DNA of 20,969 bases, taken from assembly GCA_040877415.1 (NCBI GenBank), contig JBBDNV010000105.1, forward strand, positions 1-20,969, written 5' to 3'. Under the pieces are notes generated by a model, which did no database searches, was not told the origin of the DNA, and saw only the letters and a list, made by a program, of their open reading frames with translations. The translations under genes and the position numbers were made by a program. Below, in pieces: positions 8,244 to 15,433 of this stretch. This DNA comes from JBBDNV01 sp040877415 (GTDB taxonomy: Bacteria; Planctomycetota; Planctomycetia; Pirellulales; PALSA-1355). How positions within the stretch are numbered: the first letter of the stretch is position 1; the number at the start of each line of letters is the position of its first letter.

Positions 8244-8447
8244 CCAGGGAATCGCCGCGTAGCGTCACCCCTTGCCGACGATCGGCTAGCTCTTTTTGGA
8301 GCGGGAGCTACGCGAGCTCGGGCGTCCGGCTGCCCAATTGCGTAGGTGCCGGCGCTGATATCGGAGGAGCGAGCGCGTCACGGCAACGCGTACGCCACGA
8401 CTAGTCGCCGAGCTTCGTGCCCATTCGGGCGTGGCCGCCGGCGGCGA

Positions 8448-11400
8448 TCACGATGAATTGCCTGCCGGGCGCCAGTCGTCGCCCAAGAGAATCAGGGCCA
8501 GTTCATCGGCATCGTCGTCGTCGGGCGGTTCGTCGTGAGCGTCGTCCAGAAAGGACCAATTGGCCGCCAGCGCTTGGTCGACGCGGGCCGCGCTCGTGGC
8601 GGGTGCCGCCGCGGAGGGCGCAACACCCAGGGGTTGCGCCGTGCCCGCGTCGCCATCGCCGACCGGCGTGGCCAATGCGACGGCCACCGCGTCGAGATCG
8701 CTTCCCGAACCGCTACTCTCGTTTTCGCGCCGAAGCGGCGCGGGCGGCGCCGATATTTGAATGCGAGCCAAGAACCCGGTGTTGCCGCGGGAAACAATCT
8801 GATCGTTCGCGTCGAGAAGACCGTTCTTGTCGAAATCGAGGACGCTGGTCACCGGAAGGTCGAAGGCGGGCGTGGCGCCGCGGACCTCGATCTGATCGAC
8901 AGCGCCCGTTATGAAGGTCGTGGGCGACGAATTGGTGAATGTATCGCCGATCCGATTGCCGAAGAAGAAGACGTCGGGGGCCGCCAACCCTGTGATGTCG
9001 TTGGCGGCCACGATGACTTGGAGGTATGTGTTCTTGATGACGCCGTCGGCCCAGACGATCTCGACGCGGTCCGAGCCGCCGAGGCCCTGGCCGGCGAGCA
9101 CGCTGACCGCCAAAGGTTCCGGCGCCGCCGCCCACGAACCGGGGGAATTGTTGCTGCCCATGCTGAAGGTGAAATCGGCGGCGGTGATGTCGGGATGCGA
9201 GCCGGCAATGTCGACCATGATGCCGTTGATGCCGCGGGAATAGCTGGTGATGTTGGCCGGGCCGGCCAGGCTCGAATCCGCTAGAAGAGCGCTTTTATCG
9301 CTGGCGATGGCGTCGTTGTCGCCGCCGTTAATGCCCGGCACGTTGCCGTCGAAGATCGAATCGTCGTAAAAGATGTACCGGCCGACGACGACGGGCTGAA
9401 ACTCGGCTCCGAACTCGAACGCTCCGATATCGATCCGGCCACCGACCACGCGGGCATAGCCGGCGCCGCGCTGGTCGTAGTCGGGCGGCGGCGCAAAATT
9501 CGGATCGCCGGCGTTGATGGCCGGACTGTTCTCCACCAGGGCATGGGTCAAGGTCAGGCCGCCGTTGTCGGAAAGCGTCGTGTCCAGAACGTCGTTGATG
9601 TCCAGCAAGTTGCCGTTGCCGTCGCCGACGATGTTGCCATCGGTGCCGTGCACGAGGCCGCCGGCAGTGTTCGGGTCGCCGATGAGGTTATAGGAACTGG
9701 CCGGATCGACCTGGCCGCCTCCGACTTCAATGTCGCTGGCGGTTCCGCCCGGCGCAGTCCCGCGGACGTTGCCGGCCACGATCGTGTGTTCCAGCGTGGC
9801 GGTGGAGCCGGTAAACAGGAACAGCCCGCCGCCGAGTCCGCTGTTATTGCCGTCAGCATTCGCACGGTTGCCGGCGATGGTACTGTGGCGGACCGTTATT
9901 TGGGCCCGGCTGTAGATGCCGCCGCCATTGTCGTTTGCCGAGTTGCCGGAGACGGTGCTGTTGATGATTGTTGCGCTGCCGCTATTGTAGATTCCGCCGC
10001 CGTCGCGCTCTGAGACGTTGTCCGACACCAGGCTGCCAATAATCGTCATGCTGCCGCGGTTGCTGATCCCTCCAAGTGTATTGCCCGACACGGTGCTGCC
10101 GGTGACTGTTGTGCTTCCGTAAAAGTTGACGATCCCCCTCCCTGAGTTGTCCGACACGATGCTGTCGGTGATCGTTGCGCTGCCGCCGTGTGCGATTCCT
10201 GCGGCGCCTGAATTGTTCGATACGCTGCTGCGGGTGATGGTCAGTTCACCGCCGCCGGAAATTGCGCCGCCGGTGTACGACGTGTTGCCCGACACGGTGC
10301 TGTCGGTGACCGTCACCTGGCCGTCGTCATTGTAGATGGCACCGCCGGCGCGGCCCAAGTTGCCCGAGAGCGTGCTGCGGGTGATCGTCATCTCACCTAG
10401 GTTGTAGATCGCCCCGCCGGCTCCGTCGACGGGAAGCCCCACGTTTTCCGAGATCATGCTGTCGGAGATCGTGATCTGGCCGTTGGCGCCGTTGAAGATC
10501 GCCCCGCCGGCAGCCGCCGAGTTCGTCGAGAGCGTGCAGTCGGTGATCGTCACGTGGCCGCCGCCGGGCCAGGTGCTGATCGCTCCGCCGGCAGCCGCGA
10601 AATTGTTGGAGAGGTTGCAGTCGGTGATCGTCACCTGGCCGCCGCTGATCAAGATCGCTCCACCAAACAACCCCGCCGCTCCGCCGGTGAGCGTCAGGCC
10701 TTCAAGTCGGAGCATCGCATTATGGACGTCGAAGATACGGTCGGACTGGTCCCCCTCCACGAGGCCGGAGGCGTCGATGGTCGTCGTTGCGGCTCCGGCA
10801 CCGACAATCGTGATACTGCCATTGCCTAGAATATCCAGGTCGCCCGTCAGCGCGGCGTTTTCATCATCGCCTTGAATGGTCAACGCGTACGTGCCGGCGG
10901 CAAGCTGGATCTCGAAATCGCCGGGATGCGTGTTGGTATAGATGACGGCCTCGCGCAGCGACCACAGCCCGTCGGCTGCTCTGCTATCCTCGAACAGATC
11001 GACCACGATGACGCCACCGACCGGCAGCGGATTGGCCAATCCTTCATAGGCGCCGATGTCGATGCGGCCATCGTTGACGCGTGGAAAACCGGGGCCTCGT
11101 TGGTCGTACAGCAAGGGCGGATTGAAGGCGTTCGGATCGAATATGGGATCGCCGGCGTTGAGGGCCGGGCTATCGGTTACGAGCGCGTGGGTCAACGTCG
11201 GTCCGCCGTTGTCCGCCAGCGTGGTGTCGAGAATCAGTATCGCGGGCAGCCGGTTGCCGAGGCCGTTGCCCACGATGTTACCGTTGATGCCGTGCGTGAG
11301 CCCACCGGCCGTGGCCGGATCACCAACGAGGTTGTAGGAACTGGCCGCGTTGATCAGGCCGGGGGTGTCCAACTCGATGTCGCTGGCGGTATTGTAGAGT

Positions 11401-13118
11401 GCAGGCTTGCGGAAGTTGCCGGCCACGATCGTGTGATCCAGCACCGCTGTGGTGCCGCCTGCCTGGTACAGTCCGCCGCCGGCGCCGAAGCCGTTTCCGT
11501 CAGCGTCGGCGCGGTTGCCGGTGATCGTGCTGTGGTGGACTGTCACCTGGCTGCCTGCATAGACGTTGTAGATGCCGCCGCCGAAGGAGTTCGCCGCATT
11601 GCCCGACAGCGTGCTATTCGTCAACGTCACCGTGCCGCTCGTGGCGTTAAATATTCCGCCGCCGTCGGAATTTGCGGTGTTGGCCGACAGAGTACTGCCG
11701 TCGATCGTCACTTGGCCGCTGCCGGCGTTGAAGATCCCGCCGCCGCCAGTGTCGGCCGTGCTGTCCGAGAGCGTGCTGTCGGTGATTGTCACCTGGCCGC
11801 TGTTGGCGTTATAGATACCCCCGCCGTAGCCCGCCGCGTTTTCCGAGAGCGCGCTGCCGGTGATCTCCAACAGACTGCCGGCGCCGACGTTAAAGATCCC
11901 GCCGCCGTCGGAATTCGCTGTGTTACCGGACAGCGTGCTGTCGACGATCGTCGTCTCGCCATTGCTTTGGTTGTAAATCCCGCCGCCGGTACGCGCCGTG
12001 TTGTCTGAAAGCGTGCTGTCGGTGATCGTTAGCTGGAGCCCATTACTGTTATGAATCGCGCCGCCGCGGTCGCTCGCCGTGTTGTCCGAGAGCGTGCTGC
12101 CAGTGATCGTAATTTGGCCGCCGAAGGTGTTGTGGATGCCGCCACCCCAAACGGCCGAGTTGCCCGTGAGGGTGCCGCCGATGATCGTCAACTGGCTGCC
12201 GTTGTAAATAGCGCCGCCGACCATGGCAGCCGAGTTATCCGAGAGCGAGCTGCCGGTGATGGTCACCGGGCCGCGGTTGGAGCTGTAGATCGCTCCGCCG
12301 TTGTCGTCGGCCGCATTGCCCGAGAGTGTGCTGTCGGCGATGGTCACCGGGCCGCCGTTGTAGCTCAAGATCGCTCCGCCGTTGTCGCGCGCGGTGTTGC
12401 CCGACAGCGTGCTGTCGGTGATCGTCACTTGGCCGTTGCCGGAGTTGTAGATGCCGCCGCCGTAGCCCGCCGAGTTGCACGATACTGTGCTGTCGGTGAT
12501 TGTCACTTGGCCGTTGCCGGTGTTATAGATGCCCCCGCCGGAAGCGTTTGCCGAGTTGCCCGATAGCGTGCTGCCGGTGACGATCACTTGGCCGCCGGTG
12601 TTGCGGATCGCTCCGCCGACCACGCTAGTAAAGGCTCCCGATAGCGGTGCGCTGCCACCGGTTAGCGTCAAGCCTTCGAATTCCAGCACGGCGTGTGCCT
12701 GCACGTCGAAGAGGCGGTCGCCGCTCCCTGGCACAATAGTCAGCCCGGCGGCGTCGATCGTCGTTGTTGCGGCACCGGCGCCGAGAATCTTGACGCTGCC
12801 GTTGTTGACAATGTCCAGGTCGCCCCTTAGGGCGGCATCTTCGTCTGCGCCTTTGATGCTCAGCGCGTACGTGCCCACGGCAAGCTGGATCTCGTCGCTG
12901 CCGGCGGAAGCGTTGGCCGCGAGAATGGCCTCGCGGAGCGAAGTCAGGCCGTCGTTGGGATTGAGCACGTCGTCAAACGTGTCGACGGCGATTACCGAGG
13001 CTGTCAGCAACGAGCGCGATTCGAGCGGCTCGATGCGGGCCCGATGCCAAGCCGGGCCTGAGAATGTGGACAATCTGCCCTTGGCCGCCAATCTGGCGGT
13101 ATGAAATGAACGTATCAT
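8448..13118 (-). CDS. Giant Pmp/CSLREA/choice-of-anchor-Q beta-helix surface protein with LEPR-XLL leader
   Basis: This 1556-residue protein has no visible enzyme domain. The leader IEPLESRSLL is at 29-38. It then has two homologous blocks. Block 1 is a CSLREA-like start (42-125, TSLREAI), about 14 beta-helix repeats (172-555), and a choice-of-anchor-Q segment (556-692) ending YDQRGPGFPR...DIGAYE. Block 2 repeats this with WSLREAV (703-790), about 11 repeats (819-1105) and a second Q segment (1106-1236) ending DIGAFE. The repeat unit, 'VTITDSTLSGN-x5-GGAIYN' of 22-28 residues, resembles the FxxN/GGAI repeats of chlamydial polymorphic membrane proteins. After block 2 come the shared module (1244-1455, loop DFDKNGLLDAND) and the acidic tail (1512-1549), then seven extra residues. 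The ATG has a GGAAGAGG Shine-Dalgarno just upstream. It is very poor in Cys. A surface-displayed, fibre-like adhesin or structural role is likely by analogy. Confidence 0.9.
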   Translation of the reverse strand: MIRSFHTARLAAKGRLSTFSGPAWHRARIEPLESRSLLTASVIAVDTFDDVLNPNDGLTSLREAILAANASAGSDEIQLAVGTYALSIKGADEDAALRGDLDIVNNGSVKILGAGAATTTIDAAGLTIVPGSGDRLFDVQAHAVLEFEGLTLTGGSAPLSGAFTSVVGGAIRNTGGQVIVTGSTLSGNSANASGGGIYNTGNGQVTITDSTVSCNSAGYGGGIYNSGNGQVTITDSTLSGNTARDNGGAILSYNGGPVTIADSTLSGNAADDNGGAIYSSNRGPVTITGSSLSDNSAAMVGGAIYNGSQLTIIGGTLTGNSAVWGGGIHNTFGGQITITGSTLSDNTASDRGGAIHNSNGLQLTITDSTLSDNTARTGGGIYNQSNGETTIVDSTLSGNTANSDGGGIFNVGAGSLLEITGSALSENAAGYGGGIYNANSGQVTITDSTLSDSTADTGGGGIFNAGSGQVTIDGSTLSANTANSDGGGIFNATSGTVTLTNSTLSGNAANSFGGGIYNVYAGSQVTVHHSTITGNRADADGNGFGAGGGLYQAGGTTAVLDHTIVAGNFRKPALYNTASDIELDTPGLINAASSYNLVGDPATAGGLTHGINGNIVGNGLGNRLPAILILDTTLADNGGPTLTHALVTDSPALNAGDPIFDPNAFNPPLLYDQRGPGFPRVNDGRIDIGAYEGLANPLPVGGVIVVDLFEDSRAADGLWSLREAVIYTNTHPGDFEIQLAAGTYALTIQGDDENAALTGDLDILGNGSITIVGAGAATTTIDASGLVEGDQSDRIFDVHNAMLRLEGLTLTGGAAGLFGGAILISGGQVTITDCNLSNNFAAAGGAISTWPGGGHVTITDCTLSTNSAAAGGAIFNGANGQITISDSMISENVGLPVDGAGGAIYNLGEMTITRSTLSGNLGRAGGAIYNDDGQVTVTDSTVSGNTSYTGGAISGGGELTITRSSVSNNSGAAGIAHGGSATITDSIVSDNSGRGIVNFYGSTTVTGSTVSGNTLGGISNRGSMTIIGSLVSDNVSERDGGGIYNSGSATIINSTVSGNSANDNGGGIYSRAQITVRHSTIAGNRANADGNNSGLGGGLFLFTGSTATLEHTIVAGNVRGTAPGGTASDIEVGGGQVDPASSYNLIGDPNTAGGLVHGTDGNIVGDGNGNLLDINDVLDTTLSDNGGLTLTHALVENSPAINAGDPNFAPPPDYDQRGAGYARVVGGRIDIGAFEFGAEFQPVVVGRYIFYDDSIFDGNVPGINGGDNDAIASDKSALLADSSLAGPANITSYSRGINGIMVDIAGSHPDITAADFTFSMGSNNSPGSWAAAPEPLAVSVLAGQGLGGSDRVEIVWADGVIKNTYLQVIVAANDITGLAAPDVFFFGNRIGDTFTNSSPTTFITGAVDQIEVRGATPAFDLPVTSVLDFDKNGLLDANDQIVSRGNTGFLARIQISAPPAPLRRENESSGSGSDLDAVAVALATPVGDGDAGTAQPLGVAPSAAAPATSAARVDQALAANWSFLDDAHDEPPDDDDADELALILLGDDWRPAGNSS
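8472..8585 (-). other. Acidic C-terminal tail shared with the neighbouring giant protein, copy 2
   Basis: Codons 1512-1549 encode RVDQALAANWSFLDDAHDE, then PP, an Asp run and ADELALILLGDDW. It matches the tail of the PhoPQ-related protein but is followed by RPAGNSS before the stop, whereas the other copy stops one residue after DDW. Confidence 0.7.
8754..9389 (-). other. Shared ~215-residue module with dockerin-like loop, copy 2
   Basis: Codons 1244-1455 encode VVGRYIFYDDSIFDGN through GNTGFLARI, homologous to codons 43-260-odd of the PhoPQ-related protein but placed after the beta-helix instead of before the core. The calcium-loop candidate is DFDKNGLLDAND (1428-1439). Confidence 0.8.
9804..10664 (-). 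repeat. Beta-helix repeat array 2 (about 11 units of 22-29 codons)
   Basis: Codons 819-1105 hold repeated units such as GQVTVTDSTVSGNTSYTGGA and SATIINSTVSGNSANDNGGG. At DNA level the recurrent core is close to 'gtgctgtcggtgatcgtcac', for example near 10297, 10533 and 10615. Units are shorter and less regular than in array 1. Coding repeat, in frame throughout. Confidence 0.85.
11454..12605 (-). repeat. Beta-helix repeat array 1 (about 14 units of 24-28 codons)
   Basis: Codons 172-555 hold about 14 tandem units with the pattern V-T-I-T-D-S-T-L-S-G-N, 4-5 residues, GG(A/G)I(Y/F)N. The DNA core 'gtgctgtcggtgatcgtcac' or a near match recurs, for example near 11777, 12327, 12410 and 12487. Neighbouring units at 12300-12500 are the most similar, which points to fairly recent unit duplication. 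Confidence 0.87.
13005..13034 (-). other. LEPR-XLL-type N-terminal leader motif
   Basis: IEPLESRSLL (residues 29-38) follows a basic N-terminal stretch (AAKGRLS...AWHRAR). It is the closest match to the canonical LEPR-x-LL leader in the window. Confidence 0.85.
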
Positions 13119-13164
13119 TGCCTCTTCCCCCGCTCCTGTTCGGAGCTGCCCCTAGTCCCCGTTT

Positions 13165-13197
13165 GGGCCTGCCCGTAGTTCCGGTACGGGTCAGCCC
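13165..13197 (-). promoter_or_regulatory. Predicted 5'-leader hairpin of the giant beta-helix gene
   Basis: Two nested stems: GGGC (13165-13168) with GCCC (13194-13197), and CCCGTA (13172-13177) with TACGGG (13185-13190), around a 7-base loop, with a 3x3 internal loop between them. If the promoter at 13236-13208 is right, this hairpin is at about +4 to +36 of the transcript. Confidence 0.35.
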
Positions 13198-13207
13198 TTG
13201 GCGGTCA

Positions 13208-13236
13208 ACTTACCCCTCGTTGGTGGAAATGTCAAT
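13208..13236 (-). promoter_or_regulatory. Candidate sigma-70 promoter of the giant beta-helix gene
   Basis: On the minus strand, a perfect -35 TTGACA (13236-13231) is followed by exactly 17 bp and then a weak -10 TAAGTT (13213-13208). The predicted start is near 13201, giving a leader of about 83 bases before the ATG at 13118. Confidence 0.4.
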
Positions 13237-13261
13237 CTAATTGTTTCGGGCGAAATCCATT

Positions 13262-13285
13262 TGTTGTCGCTTGAAGCCGACAACA
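13262..13285 (-). terminator. Possible hairpin terminator after comM
   Basis: TGTTGTCG (13262-13269) pairs perfectly with CGACAACA (13278-13285) over an 8-base loop, 13 bp past the comM stop on the minus strand. There is no U-tract after it, so termination is uncertain. Confidence 0.3.
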
Positions 13286-13297
13286 CCTCGGTCCTAA

Positions 13298-14836
13298 CTA
13301 CGACCACAGGCTCCGATCCAACGTGCGGTAGTTGATCGCCTCACCGATGTGGGCGGGCGTGATTGATTCCGCCGAATCCAAGTCGGCGATCGTGCGCGCC
13401 AGGCGCAAAATCTTGTCGTGGGCGCGGGCCGACAGGCCGAGCTCGGTCATCGTGGCGCGCAACAGGTTCATGCAGGGCTCGTCGAGCGGGCAGAAAGTGC
13501 GGGTCTGGCGGTGGGTCATCTGGCCGTTTTGACGGGTCGCGCTGCCGGCGAATCGCTGGCGCTGGACGTCGCGGGCGGCAAGCACGCTTTCGCGCATCTG
13601 GGCGCTGGACGTGCCGGGCGTGCGGGCCGAAAGCTCGCGGAACGGAACGGCGGGCACTTCGATCTGAATGTCGATGCGGTCCAGCAGCGGGCCCGAGATC
13701 TTGGCCATGTAACGCTCGATCTGCGGCACCGTGCAGTGGCAATCGCGGCGCGGATCGTTGCGATAGCCGCAAGGGCAAGGATTCAGCGCCACGATCAGCA
13801 TGAAGCTGGCCGGAAACGTCGTGCTCGACAGGGCCCGCGAGATCGTCACGTTGCCGTCTTCCAGGGGTTGGCGGAGCACTTCCAGCGTGCGGCGGTTGAA
13901 CTCGGGCAACTCGTCGAGGAACAGAACGCCGTTGTGCGAAAGGCTGATTTCGCCGGGCGTGGGCGTCGAGCCGCCGCCGACCAGGCCCGCCTCGCTGATC
14001 GTGTGATGCGGGGCCCGATAGGGCCGCGTGGCCAACAGCGGCTGGCCGGGCTTGAGCAAACCCATGGCGCTGTAGATGCGCGTGGTTTCGATCGATTCGG
14101 CGGCGCCTAGTTGCGGCAGGATCGTCGGCACGCGCTTGGCCAGCATCGTCTTGCCGGATCCCGGCGGGCCGAGCATCAGCAGATTATGATTGCCGGCCGC
14201 GCCGATGGTGACGGCGCGTTTGGCCATCTCCTGCCCGCGCACATCGGCAAAATCGACGTCGTAAGCGGAGTATTCGGCGAACCACTCACTCAAGCGCGGC
14301 GGCGTGGGATCGATCTCGATCGCGCCGGTGAAAAACGCCACGGTCTGGGCCAGGCTGGATACGGCGATCACTTCGATGCCCTCGACCACGGCCGCCTCGG
14401 CGGCGCTGGCGGTGGGAACGACGAGCCCCTTGAGTCCCTTTTGACGAGCGGCGGCCATGGCCATCGACAGCGCGCCGCGCGTGGGCCGCGTCGCTCCGTC
14501 GAGCGCCAATTCGCCCACCACCGCGTAGCGATCGAAAAGATCGGAGGCAATCTGCCCGCTGCCGGCCAGGATGCCCAGCGTGATCGGCAGGTCGAACGAA
14601 GCCGCCTGCTTGGGCAGCTCGGCCGGGGCCAGGTTGATCACGATCCGATCGTGGGGCCGCAGGTAGCCCGAGTTGACCATCGCCCGTTCGCAGCGATGCG
14701 TGCTTTCCTTGACCGCGGCCTCGGGCAGTCCGACCAGAATGGTTTTCGGCAGCGCGCCGGGGGAAACGTCGACCTCGACCTCGACCGGCAGCGCCTCGAT
14801 ACCCACCAGCGAAAAGGTGCGGAGCTTGGCGAGCAT
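13298..14836 (-). CDS. comM: YifB/ComM family Mg-chelatase-like AAA+ ATPase
   Basis: This full-length 512-residue protein is of the ComM/YifB type. In naturally transformable bacteria ComM acts as a hexameric helicase that promotes branch migration during integration of incoming DNA. The order is: N-terminal ChlI-like (Lon-S5-like) domain from residue 1 to about 170 (GIEALPVEVEVDVSPGALP, FDLPITLGIL); Walker A GPPGSGKT at 223-230; Walker B VLFLDE at 304-309; the cysteine-rich NPCPCGYRND segment at 352-361 followed by Cys366 and Cys368; arginine-finger region LLDRIDI at 384-390; and the C-terminal Mg-chelatase lid (about 415-512). All motifs are intact. The ATG at 14836 gives the usual MLAKL N-terminus for the family. 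No functional link to its surface-protein neighbours is evident. YifB is widespread, so its presence alone does not prove natural competence. Confidence 0.95.
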   Translation of the reverse strand: MLAKLRTFSLVGIEALPVEVEVDVSPGALPKTILVGLPEAAVKESTHRCERAMVNSGYLRPHDRIVINLAPAELPKQAASFDLPITLGILAGSGQIASDLFDRYAVVGELALDGATRPTRGALSMAMAAARQKGLKGLVVPTASAAEAAVVEGIEVIAVSSLAQTVAFFTGAIEIDPTPPRLSEWFAEYSAYDVDFADVRGQEMAKRAVTIGAAGNHNLLMLGPPGSGKTMLAKRVPTILPQLGAAESIETTRIYSAMGLLKPGQPLLATRPYRAPHHTISEAGLVGGGSTPTPGEISLSHNGVLFLDELPEFNRRTLEVLRQPLEDGNVTISRALSSTTFPASFMLIVALNPCPCGYRNDPRRDCHCTVPQIERYMAKISGPLLDRIDIQIEVPAVPFRELSARTPGTSSAQMRESVLAARDVQRQRFAGSATRQNGQMTHRQTRTFCPLDEPCMNLLRATMTELGLSARAHDKILRLARTIADLDSAESITPAHIGEAINYRTLDRSLWS

Positions 14837-15160
14837 GAGTGCGTCGTGCCGTTTGGGTTTTCGTGGAAGTGGCCGCGTCCGGCCATTTTCATGGACGCGG
14901 CCCGCGCTGGCAAGAATAGGGGGGGCCGCAATTCTCCGTCGAGGGACGGAGGCATCAATCGGGAAATATCGCCATGATCATCGACGGCGCACCTGCGCCG
15001 ACCGGGATTCATACCATTCCACGAGTTCACCATGACCGAGAAAGCATGGACTGGCTCAGCTCGAATGGGTAGACTCGGTTTTCGGCCGCCCGAGGCTTCG
15101 CCATCTGGGAATTCGGGTCGAAGGAGTAAATCCATATCCATCGGTGAAGAGGCACAAACC
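14837..15160. other. Divergent intergenic region between comM and the DOMON-fragment gene
   Basis: These 324 bp separate two divergent genes. They hold the 10-bp inverted repeat at 14871-14902 and a second hairpin, CGGCGC/GCGCCG with loop ACCT, at 14985-15000. A good Shine-Dalgarno, GAAGAGG, lies eight bases before the ATG at 15161. The plus frame is open back to an ATG at 15032, but the predicted residues there look non-coding and precede the signal peptide, so I do not use that start. No clear -35/-10 pair was found. Confidence 0.4.
14871..14902 (-). promoter_or_regulatory. Perfect 10-bp inverted repeat in the comM leader
   Basis: GGCCGCGTCC (14871-14880) and GGACGCGGCC (14893-14902) form a perfect 10-bp stem with a 12-base loop, 35-66 bp upstream of the comM ATG. 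It could be an mRNA hairpin or an operator half-site pair; the sequence cannot distinguish these. Confidence 0.35.
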
Positions 15161-15433
15161 ATGAACCGCATTGCAAATTGCCTGGCGCTGGGCCTGACGG
15201 CGCTTATCTTGACCCCAGCCGTTGCCGCTGGGCAGGTGGATACGATTTCGTTCAAAGACCCCGTCGGCGACGACAACGGCCCGGGCAGTTACACCTATCC
15301 GACCGACGAGGTGTACACCAAGGGCTCGTTCGACCCCTTAAACTCGTTCTTTAATTCGTTCCAAGAAAGGATCGCAAACTACCATGGGAAACAAAGACCG
15401 ACGAAAAGAGAAAAAGAAACTCAAGCAGCCTAA
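15161..15433 (+). CDS. Short secreted DOMON (glucodextranase-like) fragment, probably a truncated gene
   Basis: This 90-residue product begins with a clear signal peptide (residues 1-23, LALGLTALILTPAVAAG). It continues with FKDPVGDDNGPGSYTYPTDE and KGSFDP (residues 32-60), which is the N-terminal signature of the DOMON glucodextranase-like domain found at the ends of secreted glycan-active enzymes. The domain normally continues for well over 100 residues. Here the match stops after about residue 60 and the remaining 30 residues (FFNSFQERIANYHGKQ...) do not resemble the family. The last 50 bases overlap, in another frame, a separate small gene. I think a former longer gene was cut by recombination and fused to that gene's upstream region. 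The ATG is preceded by GAAGAGG. Whether the product is stable or functional is unknown. Confidence 0.6.
   Translation: MNRIANCLALGLTALILTPAVAAGQVDTISFKDPVGDDNGPGSYTYPTDEVYTKGSFDPLNSFFNSFQERIANYHGKQRPTKREKETQAA

Larger units (their letters stand above)
8172..8447. other. Intergenic region between the two giant genes
   Basis: This 276-bp gap holds the candidate promoter and leader of the downstream gene and no convincing ORF. A perfect 12-bp palindrome, GCCGCCGGCGGC at 8434-8445, lies just past the stop of the upstream giant gene. A 6-bp stem, TAGCTC/GAGCTA (8287-8292 with 8305-8310), lies further on. Neither has a clear U-tract on the minus strand, so termination of the upstream gene here is possible but unproven. 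Confidence 0.35.

Noticed and set aside
10872..12008. 378-residue open frame on the plus strand across the repeats
   Set aside because: It is antisense to the beta-helix repeats. The apparent repeat pattern (VIRERA.., GDRHLA..) is only the reverse reading of the minus-strand repeat units.
9804..12605. Regularly spaced repeats as a CRISPR array
   Set aside because: Repeat units are degenerate, in frame, coding throughout, and the 'spacers' are themselves conserved. There are no cas genes.
4698..13118. The two giant genes as halves of one broken gene
   Set aside because: Each has its own leader motif, start signals and complete C-terminal tail, and their cores are unrelated. They are separate genes with shared modules.
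15032..15160. Earlier ATG for the DOMON-fragment gene
   Set aside because: It would put 43 non-family residues before a clear signal peptide. The ATG at 15161 has GAAGAGG at the right distance.
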